A stretch of 40,634 nucleotides of DNA, taken from NCBI GenBank assembly GCA_029260115.1, contig JAJDDW010000032.1, forward strand, positions 1 to 40,634, given 5' to 3'. Shown piece after piece: positions 7,912 through 16,006 of the stretch (positions within the stretch are counted from its first letter, which is position 1; each line of letters begins with the position of its first letter). Under the pieces are notes generated by a model, which saw nothing but the letters and a program-made list of their open reading frames with translations, was not told where the DNA came from and ran no database searches. Source of the DNA: Phycisphaerae bacterium (GTDB lineage: Bacteria > Planctomycetota > Phycisphaerae > UBA1845). The position numbers and the translations under genes were made by a program.

Positions 7912-9219
7912 ATGGCAGCTTTTGAACCAGTATTATTGAGAAACCGTGGCGTCGAAGGCTCGACAACACTGAAGGTCTATGAATCTCGCGGTGGGTATCA
8001 GGCTGTGCGCAAGGCGCTCAAGCAGACGCCGGACGAGATTGTCGCAGAAGTCAAGAAGGCTAACCTGCGAGGTCGAGGTGGCGCTGGCTTCCCGGCCGGC
8101 GTGAAATGGGGATTCCTTCCGAAAGATCGTAAGAAAACATTGCTCTGTGTGAATGGTGACGAATCCGAACCGCCGACGTTTTGCAATCGGGTACTCATGG
8201 AGCATGACCCTCATCAGCTCATCGAGGGTACGATCATCGCGGCTTATGCGGTTCAGGCCCAGACAGTATATATCTATCTGCGTGGCGAATTCCACGAACA
8301 ATTTCATATTGTGCAAAAGGCTGTCGACCAGGCTTACGCGGCGGGATATCTTGGCAAGAAGATTTTCGGCAGCGATTTTTCAATTGAAATGTATTTGCAT
8401 CGCGGTGCTGGGGCTTATGTGTGTGGCGAAGAGACCGGACTAATCGAATCTTTAGAAGGTAAACGAGGTTGGCCCCGTATTAAGCCACCGTTCCCTGCGA
8501 TTGAAGGCGCGTTCCGATTGCCGACGGTAGTCAACAACGTCGAAACGCTTTCTTGTGTACCTCACATTATTGAGCGCGGCGCGGATTGGTTTACTGGCAT
8601 CGGTCCCGCGCATAGCGCTGGTCCTAAACTTTTTTGTATTAGCGGTCCGGTCAAAAGGCCTGGCTGTTACGAAGGCGCGATGGACATCACGGTACGCGAA
8701 CTTATCGAGCGCGAAGACATGGGCGGCGGTATGATAGACGGCAAGCACGTCAAGGCTGTCTTTCCTGGCGGTTGCTCGATGGGCATTCTCTCGGCTGATG
8801 AACTGGATATGAAGCTAGACTTTGACGATCCGCGCAACTTTGGTTTGCTCGGGTTGGGAACTGCGGCTGCGGTGGTCATTCCACATGATATGGACATGCG
8901 CGTGGTGCTTAGAAATATGGCGCGGTTTTATGGCACGGAATCTTGCGGACAATGTACGCAGTGTCGAGAAGGCACGGCCTGGATGCACAAGATCGCTACC
9001 CGTATCGCGGCGGACGCTGGACGACCGGAAGATTTAGATGTGTTGCTGGAGACCGCCCGTAATATGGGCATGATGCCGGGACTGAGCATCTGCGGATTAC
9101 CCGATGGCGCGACGTTTCCTATTGAAACTACGGTAAAAAAATTCCGAAGCGAATTAGAAGAGTATATCCTCGCTCAACCAAAAGGACGAGCAGAATATTT
9201 GCTGAGGGTGTTAAATTAG
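7912..9219 (+). CDS. nuoF: NADH-quinone oxidoreductase subunit F
   Basis: The 51-kDa-type subunit, which oxidises NADH with FMN and passes electrons to the [4Fe-4S] cluster N3. The nucleotide-binding glycine-rich segments are GRGGAGFPAG (residues 54-63) and GAGAYVCGEETGLIESLEG (about 166-184). The N3 ligands are C345, C348 and C351 (SCGQCTQCREGT) plus C394 (SICGLPDG). The length of 435 is normal. It follows the inserted membrane gene rather than nuoE. It and nuoG are typical, so the dehydrogenase module should be functional. Confidence 0.97.
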   Translation: MAAFEPVLLRNRGVEGSTTLKVYESRGGYQAVRKALKQTPDEIVAEVKKANLRGRGGAGFPAGVKWGFLPKDRKKTLLCVNGDESEPPTFCNRVLMEHDPHQLIEGTIIAAYAVQAQTVYIYLRGEFHEQFHIVQKAVDQAYAAGYLGKKIFGSDFSIEMYLHRGAGAYVCGEETGLIESLEGKRGWPRIKPPFPAIEGAFRLPTVVNNVETLSCVPHIIERGADWFTGIGPAHSAGPKLFCISGPVKRPGCYEGAMDITVRELIEREDMGGGMIDGKHVKAVFPGGCSMGILSADELDMKLDFDDPRNFGLLGLGTAAAVVIPHDMDMRVVLRNMARFYGTESCGQCTQCREGTAWMHKIATRIAADAGRPEDLDVLLETARNMGMMPGLSICGLPDGATFPIETTVKKFRSELEEYILAQPKGRAEYLLRVLN

Positions 9220-9270
9220 GCTTGTAAAGGGCGTGGCGGTTAATCCGTTTCGCTGAAGATTATACTGACT

Positions 9271-10893
9271 ATGGCTAAGATCATCATTGACAGTCAAGAA
9301 ATCGAGTGCCGCGATGGCGTCACGGCATTACAGGCGGCTATTGAAGCTGGTTGGGATGTGCCGCATTATTGCTACCATCCTGGGCTTTCCGTCGTGGCTT
9401 CATGCCGACTTTGCCTGATGGAAATGAAGATGCCCCATCCCCAGACCAAGGAAATGGGCTGGGCGCCGAAGCTGTTACCATCTTGCCAAACGCCTGCTCG
9501 TGAGGGTATGGAAATTCGTTTCAATACCGAGAAGGTGAAAAAGAATCAGGAAAACTGTATGGAGTTTTTCCTACTCAATCATCCTCTCGACTGTCCGGTG
9601 TGCGACCAGGCGGGTGAATGCCACTTGCAAGACTATAGTTACAAGTTTGGCAAGGCTGAGTCGCGGATGGTCGATCAAAAGTTGAAAAACCCTAAGAAGG
9701 ACATTGGCCCGCGCACGTTGCTTTATTCTGACCGCTGTGTGATGTGTACGCGTTGCGTGCGTTTTACGCAGGAGGTTTCCGGTACGCACGAGCTTAGTAT
9801 TGTCAATCGTGGCTCGCGGGTTGAGATTGATGTCTTCCCTGGCCTGCCACTTGATAACCCCCTGCAAGGTAACGTCGTGGATATTTGTCCGGTCGGTTGC
9901 CTGCTCGATAAAGATTTTCTTTTTCAACGACGGGTGTGGGAACTCAAACGCGGCGAATCTGTATGCCCAGGATGTGCGCGAGGATGTTCCATCTCCATCG
10001 ATCATGTAGACGAAAAGGTCTATCGCCTGAAGCCGCGGTTTAATCCCAAGGTCAATGATTGGTGGATGTGCGACGAAGGGCGTTTCGGCTACGAGTATAT
10101 TCACGATAAAAAACGTATTTCGTCACCATTAGTCCGTCGCGGCCTGGAACAGACCACCCCCAACTGGGAAGACGTACCGGCTGTGCTTCGTTATCGCTTT
10201 GAGCAATTTGTGAAAGCGCAAGGCGGGGCGAAAGTTGTGGCTGTTCTCTCACCGTTCATGGCCAATGAAGAAGCGTGGCTGCTTGCCAAGTTTATTCGCG
10301 ACGTTGCCCCAGAGGCTTCGCTAGCGATAGGCCCGGTACCCTATGAAGGTGACGATCAAATCTTCCCGGCTAAGGCGAGCGGTGATGGGATTAAATTTAC
10401 CATTCTCAAAGAGAAAGCGCCGAACCGCAAAGGCATTGAGTCATTACTCGAATCGTTAGGTGGTAGCACGCTGACGTGCGAGCAGTTTGTCGAGAAGGCG
10501 GGTGCGGGCGAATTCATGGCAGCGTGGGTTGTTGGTGGATATCCCAAACCTTGGGTTGACAAAGACACGGCTAAGTTGGCGGGTAAGTTTGATCTGCTGG
10601 TCGCGCAGGATATTTTTGAAAACGAATTCACTACGAAAGCAGATATTGTATTACCGGCGTGTGCTTGGGCTGAGCGTGAAGGCAGCTTTACTAACGCCGA
10701 TGGTTTATCTCAGCCTTTCCATTGGGCGATTGTGCCGCCGGATGGTGCGCGGCGTGATGGGCAGTATTTGTTTGAGATTGCGGGTGAAACAGGTTTATTT
10801 AGTGCGGCTAGGGTGCGAGAGATGATGGCGGCATCTGTGCCAAACTTGTCGCAGGTGTATGAGTCACAGCGTAAGCCGGCGCATGCTCATTAA
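9271..10893 (+). CDS. nuoG: NADH-quinone oxidoreductase subunit G (short form)
   Basis: The 75-kDa-type iron-sulfur subunit. Visible cluster ligands are [2Fe-2S] C34, C45, C48, C72; the His-Cys3 [4Fe-4S] set H104, C108, C111, C117; and C156, C159, C162, C206 for the next cluster. A fourth set, C232-x2-C235-x3-C239-x27-C267, matches the extra cluster N7 found only in some bacteria. The molybdopterin-oxidoreductase-like C-terminal domain is short: the protein is 540 residues against about 900 in E. coli, although the ORF ends cleanly and nuoH follows 32 bases later. It still contains the VLPACAWAEREGSFTNADGL segment. Confidence 0.95.
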   Translation: MAKIIIDSQEIECRDGVTALQAAIEAGWDVPHYCYHPGLSVVASCRLCLMEMKMPHPQTKEMGWAPKLLPSCQTPAREGMEIRFNTEKVKKNQENCMEFFLLNHPLDCPVCDQAGECHLQDYSYKFGKAESRMVDQKLKNPKKDIGPRTLLYSDRCVMCTRCVRFTQEVSGTHELSIVNRGSRVEIDVFPGLPLDNPLQGNVVDICPVGCLLDKDFLFQRRVWELKRGESVCPGCARGCSISIDHVDEKVYRLKPRFNPKVNDWWMCDEGRFGYEYIHDKKRISSPLVRRGLEQTTPNWEDVPAVLRYRFEQFVKAQGGAKVVAVLSPFMANEEAWLLAKFIRDVAPEASLAIGPVPYEGDDQIFPAKASGDGIKFTILKEKAPNRKGIESLLESLGGSTLTCEQFVEKAGAGEFMAAWVVGGYPKPWVDKDTAKLAGKFDLLVAQDIFENEFTTKADIVLPACAWAEREGSFTNADGLSQPFHWAIVPPDGARRDGQYLFEIAGETGLFSAARVREMMAASVPNLSQVYESQRKPAHAH

Positions 10894-10925
10894 TAGATTG
10901 AAGTGTTATAGGTAGAATCGAACGT

Positions 10926-12122
10926 ATGTGGGAATTTCTAACATCTCAAATGGGCGTCAGCATAATGCTCGCAGCCGTGGTGTTCGGCGTCATGCAGGGT
11001 GTGGTTGCTTACAGTATCTACTTCGAGCGCAAGATTGCGGCGTGGATTCAGGATCGGTGCGGGCCTAACCGCGTTGGGCCTTTTGGTTTATTACAACCCA
11101 TCGCCGACGGCGTGAAGTTTATCTTCAAAGAAGACGTGATTCCTGGCCATGTTGATAAGGTGTTGTTTGTACTCGCACCGACCATGATGTTCATCATCGC
11201 TTTCATTGGCCTGGCTGCTATCCCGTGGGGCGGGCAGTGGTTGGTGGACGGGAAGCTTGTCAACATACAAGTATCCAACCCCGACATCGGTTTGCTTTAT
11301 CTGCTCGGTGTAGGGGGCATGGGCGTGTACGGCGTAGTACTGGGCGGCTGGGCGAGTAACAATAAGTATTCGTTTTACGGCGCGATTCGAGCTACGGCGC
11401 AAATGTTAAGCTATGAAATTCCTATGGGGCTGTGCATTGTTATTGTGGTATTGACTATGGGCTCGCTTCGCTTGGAAGAAATTATTTTACCTCAAACCGC
11501 GTATTGGTCTGGTGCGATTCCTAAGTGGAATATTTTTCTTCATCCACTCGTTTTTTTAATTTTGTTTATCACCATGTTAGCTGAAGCGAACCGAGCGCCG
11601 TTTGACCTAGCCGAGGCAGAGCAGGAGTTGGTCGGCGGCTTTCATACAGAATATAGCGCTCTGAAGTTTGGCATGTTTTTTCTTGGCGAGTACGCCCATA
11701 TGATTACTGCCAGTGCGTTTATTAGTGTTATGTTCTTAGGCGGCTGGCATTTGCCTTGGCTCCCGTGGGCACAGCCTGAGGCCACGAGCTTTGCGGCGGT
11801 CATTGTGAAAATGTTGGTGCTCGGCGGAAAAATTGCTGGCTTTTTGTTTTTGATGATGTGGATTCGATGGACGCTTCCTCGTTTTCGTTTCGACCAACTC
11901 ATGCGTTTAGCTTGGCTAGGTTTAATTCCCATGACGTTGGGACTGTTTATGATAACGGTAGGCCTGCTCTATTTTGGTCTGCATCGCTCGTGGGCGTGGA
12001 CCTGCGGAGGTGATACCGTCGTCTTGGTGCTAACACTTATGTATGTAGCGGTGTCGCGACGAGAAGTTTCCGGTAGAACGCCTGGTATGAATGTCATTGG
12101 CGTAGGTACGGCTGCGGGCTAG
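10926..12122 (+). CDS. nuoH: NADH-quinone oxidoreductase subunit H
   Basis: The membrane subunit at the junction with the peripheral arm, forming the quinone entry channel. It has about eight to nine hydrophobic helices. Diagnostic stretches are ERKIAAWIQDRCGPNRVGPFGLLQPIADG near the N-terminus, GWASNNKYSFYGAIRATAQM, SYEIPMG, and the acidic loop EANRAPFDLAEAEQELVGGF then HTEYS. The length of 398 is slightly above average, with a longer C-terminal helix region (to about residue 380). Confidence 0.97.
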   Translation: MWEFLTSQMGVSIMLAAVVFGVMQGVVAYSIYFERKIAAWIQDRCGPNRVGPFGLLQPIADGVKFIFKEDVIPGHVDKVLFVLAPTMMFIIAFIGLAAIPWGGQWLVDGKLVNIQVSNPDIGLLYLLGVGGMGVYGVVLGGWASNNKYSFYGAIRATAQMLSYEIPMGLCIVIVVLTMGSLRLEEIILPQTAYWSGAIPKWNIFLHPLVFLILFITMLAEANRAPFDLAEAEQELVGGFHTEYSALKFGMFFLGEYAHMITASAFISVMFLGGWHLPWLPWAQPEATSFAAVIVKMLVLGGKIAGFLFLMMWIRWTLPRFRFDQLMRLAWLGLIPMTLGLFMITVGLLYFGLHRSWAWTCGGDTVVLVLTLMYVAVSRREVSGRTPGMNVIGVGTAAG

Positions 12123-12148
12123 CGGCGCGAGAGTTTTAAGCAATAAAT

Positions 12149-12748
12149 ATGATACATGACGAAGACATTTTAGAACTCAGTGAGCCGAGCCTTTCCCCAG
12201 CGGAAAAACTCTTCATCCCGCAGATTTTGGGTGGGATGGTGACGACTATTGCGCACATGGGTAAGTCGATGGTGGGGCAAAATCTCACGGTGCAATATCC
12301 TGAACAGAAGCGTGATATTCGATTGGAAAATTATCGCGGGGTGCATCGACTCAATCGTGATGAAAAAGACCGTGTCGCCTGTGTCGCTTGTTTTATGTGT
12401 TCCACAGCATGCCCGGCTAATTGCATCCATATTGAAGCTGGCGAGTCGCCTTGGGAAGATCGCGAAAAGTATCCGGTCAAATTCGACATCGACGAACTGC
12501 GCTGCATATTCTGCGGCATGTGCGAAGAGGCCTGTCCGGTAGACGCGATTGAACTCACGCCGCATTATGATCTTGTGGGTCGATCGCGCGAGGAAATGAT
12601 CCTCGATAAAGAAGAGTTGCTGGCCGTCTATGACGCAACGCGCGAACTCAAACCGCGCAAAAATCCGCATGTGACCGGCTATATAGGAACGGGGAATCGA
12701 CCTGGCGTAACGAGCGATGCCAACAATATAGACAAGGAACCGTCGTGA
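12149..12748 (+). CDS. nuoI: NADH-quinone oxidoreductase subunit I
   Basis: The 23-kDa-type ferredoxin-like subunit with two [4Fe-4S] clusters (N6a, N6b). Cysteine sets are C78, C81, C84, C88 and C119, C122, C125, C129, each C-x2-C-x2-C-x3-C-P. The N-terminal amphipathic segment that sits on the membrane is followed by NLTVQYPEQKRDIRLENYRG. It has 199 residues. The stop overlaps the nuoJ start by 4 bases (GTGA). Confidence 0.97.
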   Translation: MIHDEDILELSEPSLSPAEKLFIPQILGGMVTTIAHMGKSMVGQNLTVQYPEQKRDIRLENYRGVHRLNRDEKDRVACVACFMCSTACPANCIHIEAGESPWEDREKYPVKFDIDELRCIFCGMCEEACPVDAIELTPHYDLVGRSREEMILDKEELLAVYDATRELKPRKNPHVTGYIGTGNRPGVTSDANNIDKEPS

Positions 12749-13557
12749 CTCCGGAAACGGCTTACTTATTATACTTTGCTTTCGCACTCGGCGGCGCGGG
12801 TGTGTACTTCATGCTGCCTCGTGGGGAAGCCACCAAGCCCGCAGTCGGGGCACTGTTTGGATTGGGGTCGTTAATTGCGTTGTCGCTCGTACTTTCCACG
12901 CGCATTATCACGCCGGATCACACCACGTATTACTTCTATCTATTCTCAACTATTGCGATAGCCGCAGCCGTTCGCGTGATAACGCATCCCAAGCCGGTCT
13001 ACAGCGCATTGTACTTTATTCTCGTGGTTATCTCGGTATCAGCTTTGTTGGTATTACTCGAAGCGGAATTCCTAGCGGTAGCAGCGATCATTGTTTACGC
13101 CGGCGCGATCATGGTCACGTATTTATTTGTCATCATGCTAGCCCAGCAGACTTCTACCCCGCATTACGATAGTAGAAGCCGCGAGCCGTTATTGGCGGTG
13201 ATGGCTGGGTTTGTTCTGATGGCGGCTATCGCTACGCGCTCAGCTGACATCGCACCTTCTCGTGTCGTGGCTAGTGATGCACGCTCGCAGGTGACATCGC
13301 CAGTCGTTTTGGTTTCTGACGGCGCTACTGATGAGCCGACAGGAACGATAAACGAGCCGTTGACCCGTGGTAACACGCTTCTCGTTGGCGCGAGCGTGAT
13401 GACGCGTTATGTGGTGGTATTAGAAATCTCTGGCGTATTGCTTTTAGTGTCGATGGTGGGGGCCATTGCTATGTCGCGCAAGCGCGTGCCTATGGAAGGT
13501 TACAGACCAGCGGCTCCGCCGCTGGGCCAAATTGGTAAAGAGGTGGAACCGTATTAG
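12745..13557 (+). CDS. nuoJ: NADH-quinone oxidoreductase subunit J
   Basis: A membrane-arm subunit with five helices. The conserved stretch is VISVSALLVLLEAEFLAVAA, then IIVYAGAIMVTYLFVIML. The start is GTG 12745 in a GTGA overlap with nuoI and is preceded by AAGGAA. At 270 residues it is longer than E. coli NuoJ (184). The extra lies mostly in a polar loop (about residues 175-210) between the fourth and fifth helices and in a proline-rich tail. Confidence 0.95.
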   Translation: MTPETAYLLYFAFALGGAGVYFMLPRGEATKPAVGALFGLGSLIALSLVLSTRIITPDHTTYYFYLFSTIAIAAAVRVITHPKPVYSALYFILVVISVSALLVLLEAEFLAVAAIIVYAGAIMVTYLFVIMLAQQTSTPHYDSRSREPLLAVMAGFVLMAAIATRSADIAPSRVVASDARSQVTSPVVLVSDGATDEPTGTINEPLTRGNTLLVGASVMTRYVVVLEISGVLLLVSMVGAIAMSRKRVPMEGYRPAAPPLGQIGKEVEPY

Positions 13558-13860
13558 ATGAATTCATTGGCAGAGTATTCGGTGATTAGTGCGATTCTTT
13601 TCGCGTTGGGACTGGTGGGTTTTCTGACCCGCCGCAACCTGATCGTGATTTTTCTATCGACGGAACTGATGTTTCAGGGCATTGTGTTAAATGTCGTGAC
13701 ATACGCCCGCTTGCATGGTAACACGGATGGCCAGGCGTTTGGTTTGTTTATGTTGGTCATCGCTGCTGTTGAAGCCGGACTAGCTTTGGGCATGATTGTA
13801 CTTTTATATCGTCGCCGAGGCACGCTAGATGCTGAGGCTTGGTCGTTTATGCATGGTTAG
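13558..13860 (+). CDS. nuoK: NADH-quinone oxidoreductase subunit K
   Basis: A three-helix membrane subunit of 100 residues, the standard length. It carries the conserved glutamates in the membrane: STELMFQGIVLNVVTYAR (helix 2) and VIAAVEAGLALGMIVLLYRR (helix 3). It begins immediately after the nuoJ stop, with GAGGTGG upstream. Confidence 0.97.
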   Translation: MNSLAEYSVISAILFALGLVGFLTRRNLIVIFLSTELMFQGIVLNVVTYARLHGNTDGQAFGLFMLVIAAVEAGLALGMIVLLYRRRGTLDAEAWSFMHG

Positions 13861-13871
13861 AGAATGTAATT

Positions 13872-13899
13872 GAGCCGCGGGCTTCAGCCCGCGCGGACG
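13872..13899. repeat. GC-rich palindrome, copy A (nuoK-nuoL gap)
   Basis: The stem CGCGGGC (13876-13882), loop TTCA, then GCCCGCG (13887-13893), flanked by GAGC and CGGACG. There is no following T-run, so it is not an ordinary terminator. It matches copy B inside nuoM at both ends (GAGCCGCGGGC and GCCCGCGCGGACG). It may act as an mRNA stabiliser or processing site between the nuoA-K and nuoL-N segments, or simply be a REP-type repeat. Confidence 0.65.
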
Positions 13900-13978
13900 T
13901 AGTAGGTTAATGATCTGCGAAATTAAAAGAGTACGTATTCGTATATTATAAAACGCTACGACTTAATGAAATAACAGA

Positions 13979-15940
13979 ATGTCGATTGAAACCTTAAAAC
14001 TTTGTGGCTTAGTCATTTTGCTCGCCCCGCTCGCTGGCGCGATACTCGCCGGCGGTCTAGGCCCGCGTGTTTTCCGTAGTCGGTCTCATTGGCCTGTCTT
14101 GCTCGGCGTGGGCAGTGCGTTCGTCGCGGCTATCGTTTTGTTTCGGGAAGTTTATACCGCCCCAGTTGGCGAGACCTTAGCTAAGATTCCGCTATACGAG
14201 TGGATAGCCGCCTCTACCAATGCCAGGTTCAACGTCGAATTACTCATCGACCCACTCACGGCTATCATGTTGGTCACGGTAACGGGCATTTCGCTGCTCG
14301 TCGTTATCTACTCCCGTGACTACATGAGAGACCATGGCCAACCTGAGCGCGGATACGAAAGATTTTTTGCGTACCTGGGCCTATTCGTTTTTGCTATGTG
14401 TACCCTGGTACTTGGCGGCAATTTCCTGCTTCTCTATCTAGGCTGGGAAGCGGTGGGCTTATGCAGTTATCTATTGATTGGCTTTTATTACGATAAACCC
14501 TCGGCTGCGGCTGCGGCGAAGAAGGCGTTTTTAGTCAATCGCGTCGGCGACTTCGGTTTTGGCCTGGGCATTTTGTTGATCTACATCAGCTTTGGCACGC
14601 TCGAATACGCGGCTGTCTTTGATATGGTGCAGGAAAGATTGCTCGCTTCGGGTGAGCCGTTGACGGATGGCCGACTGTCAGCCATCGCATTGTGTCTTTT
14701 AGCTGGGGCGTGCGGAAAAAGTGCTCAACTACCCTTACACGTTTGGCTACCCGATGCAATGGAAGGCCCGTCGCCGGTATCAGCCCTTATCCACGCCGCG
14801 ACCATGGTTACTGCTGGCATTTTCATGATCGCTCGATGCGGCGCAATTTTCGCCGCGTCACCATTAGCCATGACCGTCATTGCAGTCATAGGCGCAACCA
14901 CGGCACTTTTCGCCGCGACGATTGCTTTGGTCCAGACGGACATGAAGCGGGTGCTTGCTTATTCCACGATCAGTCAACTTGGTTACATGTTCCTTGGTAT
15001 CGGTGTTTACGCAGCAGACTCAGCCGTCTTCCATCTGTTCACCCACGCATTTTTTAAGGCGTTGTTATTCTTGGGGGCGGGCAGTGTCATGCACGCCATG
15101 GGCGGCGTCATCGATATGCGCCAATTCGGCGGTTTGCGAAAGGTTATTCCCTGGACGTTTATGACGTTCGTCATTGGCTCGCTTGCGCTATCTGGCGTAC
15201 CCGGTTTTGCTGGCTTTTTCAGCAAGGACGAAATCATTCATCACGCGCTATCAGCCCATTGGCTGCTCGGCGGTATCGGATTACTCACGGCGCTACTCAC
15301 TGCGTTTTACACATTCTGCATGGTATTCATGGCCTTCTCTGGTCCAGAGCGCATTCCGGAAGGTGTTCACGCGCATGAATCCGGCGGATGGATGATCTTT
15401 TCGCTGCTCGTTCTTTCGGTTGGTGCGATTGGCGCGGGTTATTTAGGTGTAGGCGGAAAAGTCTTTCACCACTTCCTAGAGCCAGTATTCGCAGAAACGT
15501 TTGCGGCCCACATGCCTACGCACGGTGCGGTTCATGCTGTTGCCCATCAAAGTTTCTGGCAGGCCTATGGCTTGATGGTAATTTCTGGCTCGCTAGCCTT
15601 TATCGGTATCATAGGCGCTTATGTGATGTACGTGAGACAGCCTTGGATTCCCGGTTTGGTTCGGGCCTCTGCTCGCGGCACATACGACACATTGTGGAAT
15701 AAATATTTCGTAGACGAGGCCTATCAGGCGGGCATCGTCGAACCGGCGAAAAAGACCGGCGAACTCTGTGTGGGCCTGGATAATTATTTTATCGACGGAC
15801 TGATTTGGACAGTGACCGCGATTCCGCGCGGGCTAGGCTATCTCGCACGCACGCTGCAAGGCGGCGCTATGCAAGGTTATGGCTTGAGCATGGTCGCGGG
15901 CGTGACGGTCATTGTGTTACTCGTTTTTTGGTGTCAGTAG
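13979..15940 (+). CDS. nuoL: NADH-quinone oxidoreductase subunit L
   Basis: The largest antiporter-like proton-pumping subunit of the membrane arm, 653 residues. Visible are ERFFAYLGLFVFAMCTLVLGG and LLYLGWEAVGLCSYLLIGFY with the conserved glutamate, then KSAQLPLHVWLPDAMEGPSPVSALIHAATM, KRVLAYSTISQLGYM and THAFFKALLFLGAGSVMHAM. Lysines and histidines in these stretches form the proton path. The C-terminal lateral helix region is present (residues about 520-653). The 118-base gap to nuoK holds a palindrome and an AT-rich stretch that might contain a weak internal promoter. Confidence 0.97.
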   Translation: MSIETLKLCGLVILLAPLAGAILAGGLGPRVFRSRSHWPVLLGVGSAFVAAIVLFREVYTAPVGETLAKIPLYEWIAASTNARFNVELLIDPLTAIMLVTVTGISLLVVIYSRDYMRDHGQPERGYERFFAYLGLFVFAMCTLVLGGNFLLLYLGWEAVGLCSYLLIGFYYDKPSAAAAAKKAFLVNRVGDFGFGLGILLIYISFGTLEYAAVFDMVQERLLASGEPLTDGRLSAIALCLLAGACGKSAQLPLHVWLPDAMEGPSPVSALIHAATMVTAGIFMIARCGAIFAASPLAMTVIAVIGATTALFAATIALVQTDMKRVLAYSTISQLGYMFLGIGVYAADSAVFHLFTHAFFKALLFLGAGSVMHAMGGVIDMRQFGGLRKVIPWTFMTFVIGSLALSGVPGFAGFFSKDEIIHHALSAHWLLGGIGLLTALLTAFYTFCMVFMAFSGPERIPEGVHAHESGGWMIFSLLVLSVGAIGAGYLGVGGKVFHHFLEPVFAETFAAHMPTHGAVHAVAHQSFWQAYGLMVISGSLAFIGIIGAYVMYVRQPWIPGLVRASARGTYDTLWNKYFVDEAYQAGIVEPAKKTGELCVGLDNYFIDGLIWTVTAIPRGLGYLARTLQGGAMQGYGLSMVAGVTVIVLLVFWCQ

Positions 15941-16006
15941 AAATCAGATGAAAGCCCCGTCGAAATTTATAACGAGGCACATGACAAGTAGTCATTAGGA
16001 CCATTG

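Noticed and set aside
12170..12787. A 205-codon minus-strand frame
   Set aside because: It is antisense to nuoI and the start of nuoJ; composition is typical of a shadow frame.
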